Source of the DNA: an uncultured Oscillospiraceae bacterium
GTDB lineage: Bacteria > Bacillota > Clostridia > Oscillospirales > Acutalibacteraceae
Assembly: GCA_900547275.1 (NCBI GenBank)
Contig: URGA01000043.1
Span: 1-15,981 of the forward strand
DNA: 15,981 bases
Direction: 5' to 3'
Shown here in pieces: positions 8,171-14,157 of the stretch. The notes under the pieces were generated by a model, which saw only the letters and a program-made list of their open reading frames with translations, ran no database searches and had not been told where the DNA came from. Positions within the stretch are counted from its first letter, which is position 1, and each line of letters begins with the position of its first letter. The translations under genes were made by a program, and so were the position numbers.

Positions 8171-8980
8171 TTATATAAAGTTCCCCTTAGGAATAATACC
8201 AATTCCAAAGCCCAGTCTGCTGCCGGAAGCAATATATTTCTTCGCGTTCCTTTGCAGTGACGTTTCTTCCGGATAAAATCGGCTTAGAAGTCTTCTTTTG
8301 CCGAATATTCGCTGGATAGCCTGGGCGTCTATCGGCGCGGAGTAAACGATATCAAACAAATCCATAAATTTTATGATATTTGAATTTGAGCTCATAAACT
8401 CCCTGTTTTTATCATAAAGAAGCCAGCTTTCACAGAAGAAATAGTCAAACTTGAATTCCGGGAAATACTCACTGAAAAAAGGTACAGCGTTTTTCAGCGA
8501 CTGACGGCACTTTTCAATATCCAACTTTTCACCCTGGGGAATATGAACGTTCAGCACAGAAGCCGAACTGCCGAGAGGTAATGATTTTATAAAATCAGCT
8601 GTTTTAGGCACTCTGTACATTTGGAACTGAAGTCTTCCAATTCTAAAAAGTTCCAGTGAAATATGGTTCTTTATCCAGGAAGTATTATGAAGTCCCTTGT
8701 TGCCGTTATTTGAGCACCAAATACCTATGTCGCTCATCGTGTCTCTGAAAACACCGTCCGGTATTCCCTTTTCGCGGTAACGCTCACTGGCGTCTTTCGC
8801 CAGCAGTAAAGTTACCGCAAGGCTCATCTTATCATCCAAAAGCCGAATGTTGCCGTAGTTATCACGGCATCGCCTGTAATTTTTCAAAATACCGAACTCG
8901 TTTTTTTCGGCGAGTTCGGTAATTGAATTCTCCAGTGAAGGCACTATCCCAAAATCAGCCATACTGCCGAAATCAATCAT
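8171..8980 (-). CDS. Acyltransferase-domain protein (NAT_N / GNAT_C type), uncharacterised
   Basis: The 269-residue protein resembles the two-domain acyltransferase family of Firmicutes with an N-terminal NAT_N-like helical part (about 30-125) and a C-terminal GNAT-fold part (about 128-265). Features supporting this are DTMSDIGIW, SWIKNHISLELFRIGRLQFQ, the strand LNVHIPQGEKLD (His147), and FFCESWLLYD followed by SSNSNIIKF. Such proteins are presumed acyl-CoA-dependent N- or O-acyltransferases; the acceptor is unknown. The ATG overlaps the end of the upstream membrane-protein gene by 8 bases, with GAGG 6 bases before it, so they are coupled. A second in-frame ATG at residue 7 is a less likely start. 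Lying in the nanA operon, it could act on an amino sugar or on the adjacent membrane protein; both are speculation. Confidence 0.85.
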   Translation of the reverse strand: MIDFGSMADFGIVPSLENSITELAEKNEFGILKNYRRCRDNYGNIRLLDDKMSLAVTLLLAKDASERYREKGIPDGVFRDTMSDIGIWCSNNGNKGLHNTSWIKNHISLELFRIGRLQFQMYRVPKTADFIKSLPLGSSASVLNVHIPQGEKLDIEKCRQSLKNAVPFFSEYFPEFKFDYFFCESWLLYDKNREFMSSNSNIIKFMDLFDIVYSAPIDAQAIQRIFGKRRLLSRFYPEETSLQRNAKKYIASGSRLGFGIGIIPKGNFI

Positions 8981-9632
8981 TGCCGGCCTCAGTAGTCGCT
9001 GCTTTTTCAGTAGTCTTTTTCTCAGTCGCTTTAGTTGCGGACGTTGTTTTTGCAGTTGTTTTTTCGTACTTAGAAGTAAGACCCGAAGAAACGATATGGG
9101 TTACTTCGTAGCTGATTTGATAATCCGCAAGAAGCGGCAGAATTTCATAGTTGAGGAAATTACTGTCTGCGTTTTCATCCTGAACGGTAAATTTAGTTCC
9201 CGGATCAAGATATTTAATTTCTCTCGTCAGACCCTCTATTCCGTCTACTTCTGACCCTTCAAAGAAAATATAAGTTCCTTTTACAGTAATAATTCCTTCA
9301 AATTTATTTACCTGCTGTGTAGTGTAAGACTTTCGGGTAGTTTCCTCAGTTGTTGTTTCCTTATGGATGCCAAAATCGTATGTACCGGTAAAATAAAGAG
9401 CAGAGCAGACCGCAACGGCAGCAACTATAATCAGCAGGAAGATATAACCGCCTTTACCCGATTTTTTCTTCTTTTTAAAGCGATGACGTTCGATGGTGGG
9501 CGCGTCAAGCTCGTCTTCCGTATGGGTAGCCGTCATTCCGTTTACATCCTGAACAGGCTGATAGGAAGCGTCGCTTTCCTTATGCACAACCAGCGGGCTG
9601 TCAAGCTGCAGGTCATTTTTCTCGTTATCCAT
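8973..9632 (-). CDS. Single-pass membrane protein with Thr/Lys-rich C-terminal tail, unknown function
   Basis: The gene is not recognised. The 219-residue protein has a hydrophilic, acidic N-terminal region (1-50), a basic stretch RFKKKKK (51-57), one transmembrane helix (about 63-82) and an outside domain (about 105-185). It ends in a low-complexity tail rich in Thr, Lys and Ala (about 188-216). The positive residues before the helix predict the N-terminus inside and the C-terminal domain outside. The outside domain has an alternating strand-helix pattern (ITVKGTYIFF, IEGLTREIKYL, TKFTVQD, FLNYEILPLLADY, YEVTHIVSSG), loosely like the ExbD periplasmic fold. The Thr-rich tail may be a wall-spanning linker. 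The ATG shares one base with the nanA stop (TAATG), and its ribosome site AAGGAG lies inside the nanA coding end. Confidence 0.85.
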   Translation of the reverse strand: MDNEKNDLQLDSPLVVHKESDASYQPVQDVNGMTATHTEDELDAPTIERHRFKKKKKSGKGGYIFLLIIVAAVAVCSALYFTGTYDFGIHKETTTEETTRKSYTTQQVNKFEGIITVKGTYIFFEGSEVDGIEGLTREIKYLDPGTKFTVQDENADSNFLNYEILPLLADYQISYEVTHIVSSGLTSKYEKTTAKTTSATKATEKKTTEKAATTEAGND

Positions 9633-10540
9633 TATTTCTCCTTAATCTCCGCTACGTATTTATCGATTTTTTCTGCAATATAGCGTACGTCTTCTTTTTC
9701 TACAGGCAGGAACGGCATTCTCGGCTGACCGAGATCAAGTCCATAGCGGATGCTCATTCCCTGCTTAGCCGCACCGTAAAGAGAAGCGGCAGACAGAAGA
9801 TCGAAAATGATTTCGTTTACCTTTGTCTGAAGCTGTCTTGCTTCTTTAATTTGGTAGTTATTGATAAGGCGGTCAAGTTCAACAAAAAGTTCCGGCATAC
9901 AACCGTATGTACCGCCGATACCTGCGTCAGCGCCCATAAGACGGCCGCCGAGGAACTGTTCGTCTGAGCCGTTGAAGATTACAAAATCTCCGCCAACTGC
10001 CGTTCTGTAACGTTCCATTTCAAAAACGGGTTCAGCTGAGTTCTTAACACCGATAACCTTGGGATTTTTGGACATTTTCATCAGAAGTCCGTTTGTAAGA
10101 TCGTAACCGGTAAGCTGAGGAATATTATAAATAATGAACGGGAGATCGGTTGCGTCAATAATAGCATTCCAGTGCATCTCAATAGATGCTTCGGGAATAT
10201 GATAATATACGCTTGGAACAGCAGAAACTGCGTCAACGCCGATTGAAGCGCAGTGCTTTGCAAGTTCGATGCTCTCTTTTGTTGAAGCACAGCCGACATG
10301 AACGATAACGGTAAAGTCATCTCCCGCAGCTTCGTTTACAGCTTCGGCAATCTGCTTTCTTTCTTCCATTGAAAGAAGGAAACCTTCGCCTGTTGAACCG
10401 CAGGCATAAACGCCCTTTACTCCGCGCTCTTTATAGATGCGGACAAGCTGTTTCATCTTTTCAAGATCCACGTTGTCGTTTTCATCATAAATAGCGTTCA
10501 GCGCGCAGAAAACTCCGCGGAATTTTGTCAAATCTCTCAT
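9632..10540 (-). CDS. nanA: N-acetylneuraminate lyase
   Basis: NanA is a class I (Schiff-base) aldolase that splits N-acetylneuraminate into N-acetylmannosamine and pyruvate, the first cytoplasmic step of sialic acid use. It belongs to the DapA/NAL superfamily. Numbered from the chosen ATG (302 residues), it has GSTGEG at 48-53, the tyrosine of YNIP (Tyr138) and the Schiff-base lysine in GVKNSA (Lys166), close to E. coli NanA Tyr137 and Lys165. The segment NGSDEQFLGGRLMGADAGIGG is of lyase type rather than DapA type. The frame stays open to a GTG at 10549, but that codon overlaps the AGGAG ribosome site, so the ATG at 10540 (8-base spacing) is the real start. It diverges from nanE-nanK, which supports sialate lyase over dihydrodipicolinate synthase. 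It leads a four-gene run. Confidence 0.92.
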   Translation of the reverse strand: MRDLTKFRGVFCALNAIYDENDNVDLEKMKQLVRIYKERGVKGVYACGSTGEGFLLSMEERKQIAEAVNEAAGDDFTVIVHVGCASTKESIELAKHCASIGVDAVSAVPSVYYHIPEASIEMHWNAIIDATDLPFIIYNIPQLTGYDLTNGLLMKMSKNPKVIGVKNSAEPVFEMERYRTAVGGDFVIFNGSDEQFLGGRLMGADAGIGGTYGCMPELFVELDRLINNYQIKEARQLQTKVNEIIFDLLSAASLYGAAKQGMSIRYGLDLGQPRMPFLPVEKEDVRYIAEKIDKYVAEIKEK

Positions 10541-10548
10541 AATGTACA

Positions 10549-10553
10549 CTCCT
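10549..10553 (-). promoter_or_regulatory. Ribosome binding site that fixes the nanA start
   Basis: AGGAG on the minus strand, 8 bases upstream of the ATG at 10540. The in-frame GTG at 10547-10549 shares a base with this site, so it cannot be the initiation codon. The start therefore moves 3 codons downstream of the longest frame. Confidence 0.85.
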
Positions 10554-10583
10554 ATTGCATAAATTCAAATGGATTATATATGC

Positions 10584-10612
10584 ATATTACCATAAAAAAA
10601 ACAATTTTTCAA
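10584..10612 (-). promoter_or_regulatory. Probable nanA operon promoter
   Basis: On the minus strand, TTGAAA (10607-10612) is followed by a 17-base, T-rich spacer and TAATAT (10584-10589, 4 of 6). A better -10 hexamer, TATAAT (10573-10578), lies further downstream but would need an over-long spacer from this -35. Either gives a transcript start some 25-45 bases upstream of the nanA ATG. Confidence 0.55.
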
Positions 10613-10629
10613 TGAATATCATATTGAAA
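10607..10629. repeat. Inverted repeat spanning both -35 boxes of the nanA/nanE divergent promoters; possible operator
   Basis: TTTCAAT (10607-10613) and ATTGAAA (10623-10629) form 7-bp arms 9 bases apart, centred at 10618. Six bases of each arm are the two outward-facing TTGAAA -35 boxes, so part of the symmetry is explained by the promoters. A dimeric regulator bound here would block both operons at once. No regulator gene is in the window. Confidence 0.4.
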
Positions 10630-10652
10630 TCGTATTTTTTTGTTGCTATAAT
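10624..10652 (+). promoter_or_regulatory. Sigma-A promoter for nanE-nanK, placed for a leaderless transcript
   Basis: TTGAAA (10624-10629), 17-base spacer, perfect TATAAT (10647-10652) with an extended TGC at 10644-10646. The last base of the -10 is only 6 bases before the nanE ATG (10659). The expected start (6-8 bases after the -10) therefore falls on or within two bases of the A of the ATG. Confidence 0.8.
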
Positions 10653-10658
10653 GAACAT

Positions 10659-11354
10659 ATGACGAATTCAGAAATATTAAACAAAATCAAAGGCGGTTTG
10701 ATTGTTTCCTGTCAAGCTTTGCCGACCGAGCCATTGTATGATAGCTACATAATGAGCAAAATGGCTTATGCCGCATCCCTCGGCGGTGCTGTGGGAATAA
10801 GGGCAAATACTGTGGTCGACATAAAAGCGATCAAGGAAAAAGTGGACTTGCCGGTTATAGGAATCATTAAGGCTGAATATAATGACAGTGAAGTCTATAT
10901 CACGCCTACAATGAAAGAGGTTGACGACCTGGTTGACGCAGGCTGCGAAATCATTGCGCTTGACGCCACCAAGAGACTGCGCCCGGGCGGTATTTCATTT
11001 ACCGATTTCTTCAAAGAGGTAAGAGAAAAATACCCGAACCAGCTCTTCATGGCTGACACAAGCTGCTTTGAAGAAGGCAAACTTGCGCTTGAACTGGGAA
11101 TGGACCTTTTGGGAACTACCATGAGCAGTTATACGCCTTACACTAAAGGTACTCCTCTGCCCGATTATCCGCTTATGAAAAAATATGTGGATCTCGGAGC
11201 GACAGTTATCGCTGAGGGCGGCATCTGGTCTCCCGAACAGTTGACGAAAGCGTTCGACTGCGGTGTTCACGCGGCCGTTGTGGGCACGGCTATTACCCGC
11301 CCCATGGACATCACAAAGCGATTTGTAAAAGCACTGGAGGAACACAAAAAATGA
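10659..11354 (+). CDS. nanE: N-acetylmannosamine-6-phosphate 2-epimerase
   Basis: NanE converts ManNAc-6-phosphate to GlcNAc-6-phosphate, feeding sialic acid carbon into the NagA/NagB route. The 231-residue protein is a single TIM barrel of normal family length. It shows the family N-terminus GGLIVSCQALP (12-22), GGAVGIRAN (42-50), the lysine in GIIKAEY (Lys71) and the glutamate in IAEGGIW (Glu186). Both fit the catalytic Lys and Glu reported for Clostridium perfringens NanE, with small offsets. GLDAT-like ALDATKRLRP and VVGTAITRP are also present. No Shine-Dalgarno sequence precedes the ATG, and the -10 box lies 6 bases upstream, so initiation is probably leaderless. No later in-frame start would keep the conserved N-terminus. 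The stop overlaps the nanK start by 4 bases (ATGA). Confidence 0.95.
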   Translation: MTNSEILNKIKGGLIVSCQALPTEPLYDSYIMSKMAYAASLGGAVGIRANTVVDIKAIKEKVDLPVIGIIKAEYNDSEVYITPTMKEVDDLVDAGCEIIALDATKRLRPGGISFTDFFKEVREKYPNQLFMADTSCFEEGKLALELGMDLLGTTMSSYTPYTKGTPLPDYPLMKKYVDLGATVIAEGGIWSPEQLTKAFDCGVHAAVVGTAITRPMDITKRFVKALEEHKK

Positions 11355-12232
11355 GAATACTCACTTTTGACATCGGCGGAACGAATATAAAGTACGGTCT
11401 GTGCAACGAAAAGTTTGAACTTTCAGACCTTCACACAATTCCCACCGAAGCATCAAAAGGCGGCCAGTATATCATTGAAAAAGTCATTGATATCATTGAG
11501 ACCTACACCGATATTGACCGTGTGGCAATTTCCACTGCAGGTCAGGTTGACAGTGAAAACGGTATCGTGGTTTACGCCACAGGCAACATTCCGTATTATA
11601 CCGGTATGATGGTTAAGAAAACCATAGAGAATAAAACCGGTATTACTACCTATGTTGAAAACGACGTTAACGCGGCGGCTCTGGGCGAAGCAAAATTCGG
11701 TGCCGGAGTCGGAAAAAGCGATTTCATCTGTCTGACATACGGAACAGGTATCGGCGGCGCCATTTATCTCAACAATAGTCTCTATAAAGGCTCTGCTTCT
11801 TCTGCGGCGGAATTCGGTCACATGATCACCCACGCCGGCGGAATAGAATGCACCTGCGGCGGAAAAGGATGCTATGAACGTTATGCATCTACCCGCGCTC
11901 TTATTGAAGCGGTAAACGCAGTTTCAGACGAACCGCTCAACGCATTCACTATTTTTGAAAAGAAGAATATGAACAACCCTAAAATCAGAGCAGTTGTTGA
12001 CAACTGGATTGACGAAATGATTATCGGTCTCATCAATCTTGTTTACATATTTAATCCCCCGCTGGTAATTCTCGGCGGCGGAATTATGAATGAAGATTAT
12101 GTTATCGATCTGATTGACAGAAAAATTTACAAACAGCTTATGGAAAACTTTGCGAACGTTAACATTGTTCGCTCCAAGCTGGGCAACACCGCCGGAATGA
12201 TGGGCGTTGCTTACGAAGCCTCAAAACTTTAA
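11351..12232 (+). CDS. nanK: ROK-family kinase, probable N-acetylmannosamine kinase
   Basis: NanK uses ATP to phosphorylate N-acetylmannosamine at O6. The 293-residue protein has the ROK layout: phosphate-binding DIGGTN (7-12), the catalytic-base aspartate in ENDVNAAALGE (Asp105), the second phosphate loop YGTGIGG (130-136), sugar-binding Glu154/His157 (EFGH), and the zinc motif CTCGGKGCYE. Zinc ligands are His157, Cys167, Cys169 and Cys174, matching E. coli NanK closely. A C-terminal GGGIMNE loop completes the fold. ROK sequences alone do not separate ManNAc kinase from glucokinase or NagK, so the specificity rests on the 4-base overlap with nanE. A strong GGAGG site precedes the ATG inside the nanE end. 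Confidence 0.88.
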   Translation: MRILTFDIGGTNIKYGLCNEKFELSDLHTIPTEASKGGQYIIEKVIDIIETYTDIDRVAISTAGQVDSENGIVVYATGNIPYYTGMMVKKTIENKTGITTYVENDVNAAALGEAKFGAGVGKSDFICLTYGTGIGGAIYLNNSLYKGSASSAAEFGHMITHAGGIECTCGGKGCYERYASTRALIEAVNAVSDEPLNAFTIFEKKNMNNPKIRAVVDNWIDEMIIGLINLVYIFNPPLVILGGGIMNEDYVIDLIDRKIYKQLMENFANVNIVRSKLGNTAGMMGVAYEASKL

Positions 12233-12249
12233 TTAAATAAAACAAATAA

Positions 12250-12290
12250 CCCTGTGATTAACCTAAACGGAAAATCACAGGGCTTTTTTT
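12250..12290 (+). terminator. Rho-independent terminator of nanE-nanK
   Basis: A 10-bp perfect stem, CCCTGTGATT (12250-12259) with AATCACAGGG (12273-12282), loop of 13 bases, followed by C and seven Ts (12284-12290). It lies 17 bases after the nanK stop. Confidence 0.9.
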
Positions 12291-12294
12291 ATTG

Positions 12295-12324
12295 CAAACA
12301 AAAATGACGCTCGCTTTGGGCGTC
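12295..12324 (-). terminator. Possible weak terminator of the FliB-like gene
   Basis: Six bases after the stop codon of the minus-strand gene, GACGC and GCGTC (12320-12324 and 12306-12310) can pair across a 9-base loop. On the minus strand a T-rich run, ATTTTTGTTT, follows. The 5-bp stem is short. The nanK hairpin beyond it could also act as a back-up. Confidence 0.4.
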
Positions 12325-12330
12325 CGTATA

Positions 12331-13296
12331 TTATTCGTGTTTAAGCATTTCTTTGAGTGAAGCAACTGAAAGGCAATTGGCTTCCTTAAGAAGTTTGCGG
12401 TAACGCTCCATATTAACGTCTGAGTGTTCCGTCTCTTTACTCCAGAGGTGCATCGTCCAGCTGTCGCTTCCGAGCCACGAACGAATAAGCACTCCAACAG
12501 CCGCCATCTTTCCCACAGAAAGCACGTCGCAATCGTAAACAGCATTAAGAAAATAGCGGTAAATGAAATACGCGGCTATATTCTCTCCTATTGTATCGCT
12601 TATTATCTTATGCCGGCGGCAGGAAGCGATTTTTTTGGTCCACTGAGGGTTTATTCTTTCAGGATTGTCAAACACCTGCTGAAACTCAATGTTTACGTTT
12701 TCGCTGTGGTCATCGCCGATTTCACGCTGAAGTTCAAGGCAGAAATCAAGCAGCCGGCACATTCTTTCTCCCAGCGGAAGTTCTTCGCTTCTTATAATCT
12801 CAAAAGCCTTTTCTCTGGCTTTTTTCAGTTTATAGTAAAGTTCGCCGTCAATATCGTTTAGCGACGGAGGAAGATCATCAGTTTCAGAAACCAGGTCAAA
12901 AACGTACTCATCGGAAAACATCATGTCAGCTGCTACGGGACAGCTGAACGACAGACCTACTTCTTTTATAAATCCGTATTCATTGATAAATCTCGGGAAA
13001 GTACGGCAGGTGTAAGGAGTATGCTCGCCGCCTATTGCAATATGCATATCGCAAAGATTGCTTTCATTAAGAAACGGACAGCGCTTTTTGTCAGCAAGGT
13101 GAAAAATCGTATTATCGAATTCATCACGGTCAAGAACTGACATAACGCGCTTTTTTATTTCACAGTCGGGCAGAGAATTATAATATTCCATTGACTTTTC
13201 GTCAACGTCAACCTCCCAACCCTGACAGCAAGAATCAGGGCACTCCCCTGCAATACAGCTGAAATCTTTATAAAATGAAGGAGTAACTGTTATCAT
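12331..13296 (-). CDS. fliB: FliB-like Cys-rich protein (flagellin lysine-N-methylase family)
   Basis: FliB proteins are annotated as methylating lysines of flagellin, and many homologues in non-flagellated Clostridia have no tested function. The 321-residue protein has the family pattern of clustered cysteines: Cys14, Cys19, Cys23, Cys24 (ECPDSCCQGW), Cys73 (CPFL), Cys82 (LCDMH), Cys97 (TCRTFPR) and Cys119 (SFSCP). This is the YkgJ-like metal or Fe-S binding module (about 10-120). A helical C-terminal domain (about 150-321) follows. No classical SAM motif is visible. A GAGGA ribosome site (13304-13308) sets the ATG at 13296. No flagellar gene is in the window, so flagellin as substrate is only a family label. 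It lies just after the tRNA-Leu terminator and converges on nanK. Confidence 0.85.
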   Translation of the reverse strand: MITVTPSFYKDFSCIAGECPDSCCQGWEVDVDEKSMEYYNSLPDCEIKKRVMSVLDRDEFDNTIFHLADKKRCPFLNESNLCDMHIAIGGEHTPYTCRTFPRFINEYGFIKEVGLSFSCPVAADMMFSDEYVFDLVSETDDLPPSLNDIDGELYYKLKKAREKAFEIIRSEELPLGERMCRLLDFCLELQREIGDDHSENVNIEFQQVFDNPERINPQWTKKIASCRRHKIISDTIGENIAAYFIYRYFLNAVYDCDVLSVGKMAAVGVLIRSWLGSDSWTMHLWSKETEHSDVNMERYRKLLKEANCLSVASLKEMLKHE

Positions 13297-13320
13297 AGCT
13301 TTTTCCTCGAAATATCTGAG

Positions 13321-13349
13321 ATTATAAAAAAGGAACGGCTAAATCCAAA
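13321..13349 (-). promoter_or_regulatory. Possible fliB promoter embedded in the tRNA terminator
   Basis: On the minus strand a perfect TATAAT (13321-13326) directly follows the terminator T run. A poor -35, TTTGGA (13344-13349, 3 of 6), lies 17 bases upstream inside the hairpin. A start near 13314 would give fliB a leader of about 18 bases with its ribosome site. Confidence 0.35.
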
Positions 13350-13365
13350 TGGAAATAGCCGTTCC
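13325..13365 (-). terminator. Rho-independent terminator of tRNA-Leu
   Basis: On the minus strand GGAACGGCTA (13356-13365) pairs with TAGCCGTTCC (13332-13341), a perfect 10-bp stem, followed by six Ts. It begins one base after the encoded CCA end of the tRNA. Confidence 0.92.
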
Positions 13366-13366
13366 G

Positions 13367-13451
13367 TGGTGCGAGAGACGGGACTTGAACCCGTACGAGT
13401 CGCCCCACACGCCCCTCAAACGTGCGCGTCTGCCGATTCCGCCACTCTCGC
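13367..13451 (-). tRNA. tRNA-Leu (anticodon GAG)
   Basis: The 85-base gene, including an encoded CCA, folds as a class II tRNA. The 7-bp acceptor stem starts GCGAGAG. The D arm is leucine type (TGGCGGAATCGGCAGACGC). The anticodon stem CACGT/GCGTG encloses the loop TTGAGGG with anticodon GAG. A long variable arm and a TTCAAGT T-loop on a perfect 5-bp stem (ACGGG/CCCGT) follow. The sequence closely parallels E. coli tRNA-Leu isoacceptors. It reads CUC and CUU codons. It stands alone, with a perfect consensus promoter and its own terminator. Confidence 0.97.
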
Positions 13452-13464
13452 GTCAACGTTATGA

Positions 13465-13493
13465 ATTATACCAGATCAATAACGCGTTGTCAA
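13465..13493 (-). promoter_or_regulatory. Perfect-consensus sigma-A promoter of tRNA-Leu
   Basis: TTGACA (13488-13493), exactly 17 bases, TATAAT (13465-13470), both hexamers 6 of 6, with an extended TGG before the -10. The predicted start near 13458 leaves about 7 bases of leader for RNase P removal. It fits a highly expressed stable RNA. Confidence 0.93.
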
Positions 13494-13509
13494 CACTTTT
13501 TTTACATTT

Positions 13510-14157
13510 TTAAAAAAGTTTTGTTATATATCGAGGTTCATCGATAATTACAGATGGATTTTCGGCAAATAACTCTCCAAAACTGCGAAAGCCCCAGGAG
13601 CATCCAACCGTCTCTATACCGGCATTTCTGCCTGTTATCATATCAACATTGCTGTCGCCGAAATAAATGCCTTCAGTAACTTTACAGCCAAGTTTTTTCA
13701 GCGCCATTTTAAGCGTTGTGGGATCAGGTTTTTTCGGCAGTTCGTCTGTTGCTCCCACAACAACGTCAAAATATCCCTCTCCGAAGAACTGAGCCACCAT
13801 GCCCTGGGCGGCTTCATTGGGTTTGTTTGTTACAACGCCAAGCAAAATACCCTTCTCTTTAAGACTGTCAAGCGCTTCTTTAATACCGGGATAAGGTTTG
13901 GCGTGGTCCATTTTTATTTCATTATATTTTTCCTTAAACAGAGCATATGCTTCCTGAAGCTTATCATCTGACAGTCTTCCGTCAAATGCGCGTTCAACAA
14001 GCTTCTTGGCGCCGTTGCCGACCATTTTTTTGTAGTCGGCCTCGGTATATTCAATATCCACTCCGTAAGCTTTCAAAACGAAATCAGTCGCCAATCCCAA
14101 ATCTTCAATGGTATTGACGAGAGTACCGTCTAAATCAAATACTGCACATTTAATCAA
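13510..14157 (-). CDS. gph: HAD-family phosphatase, phosphoglycolate phosphatase-like
   Basis: This is a cytoplasmic HAD-superfamily phosphomonoesterase. The closest named type is phosphoglycolate phosphatase, which removes 2-phosphoglycolate formed during DNA repair; PpaX or a sugar phosphatase are alternatives. The 215-residue protein has all four HAD motifs: I DLDGT (Asp8 nucleophile, Asp10), II TNK (110-112), III KKPDP (Lys143) and IV GDSNVDM (Asp168, Asp172). A helical subfamily-I cap lies at about 15-85. The start is TTG at 14157, placing the nucleophile strand MIKCAVFDLDGT at the normal distance. It overlaps the potD stop by 4 bases (TTGA) and has no strong ribosome site, so translation probably depends on potD. 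No intrinsic terminator follows, so transcripts may run into tRNA-Leu and its terminator. Confidence 0.88.
   Translation of the reverse strand: MIKCAVFDLDGTLVNTIEDLGLATDFVLKAYGVDIEYTEADYKKMVGNGAKKLVERAFDGRLSDDKLQEAYALFKEKYNEIKMDHAKPYPGIKEALDSLKEKGILLGVVTNKPNEAAQGMVAQFFGEGYFDVVVGATDELPKKPDPTTLKMALKKLGCKVTEGIYFGDSNVDMITGRNAGIETVGCSWGFRSFGELFAENPSVIIDEPRYITKLF

Noticed and set aside
8973..9110. Repetitive DNA encoding the Thr/Lys/Ala tail, as a tandem repeat or phase-variable tract.
   Set aside because: Codons vary, there is no uniform repeat unit, and no homopolymer run that could slip; it is amino-acid bias only.
9632..10540. Annotation as 4-hydroxy-tetrahydrodipicolinate synthase (DapA).
   Set aside because: The GSDEQF-GADAGIGG segment and the divergent nanE-nanK pair fit the lyase branch; no lysine-pathway gene is nearby.
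10541..10549. GTG start for nanA, adding three residues.
   Set aside because: The GTG overlaps the AGGAG ribosome site itself; the ATG at 10540 has ideal 8-base spacing.
10651..10662. A three-codon upstream frame (ATG AAC ATA TGA) whose stop overlaps the nanE ATG, like a leader peptide coupling to nanE.
   Set aside because: Its ATG overlaps the -10 box of the nanE promoter, so it would not be in the nanE transcript, and it has no ribosome site.
13494..13520. A/T inverted repeat (ACTTTTTT and AAAAAAGT) at the end of gph, as a terminator.
   Set aside because: The stem has almost no G or C and would be too weak to stop polymerase; it reflects A/T runs.
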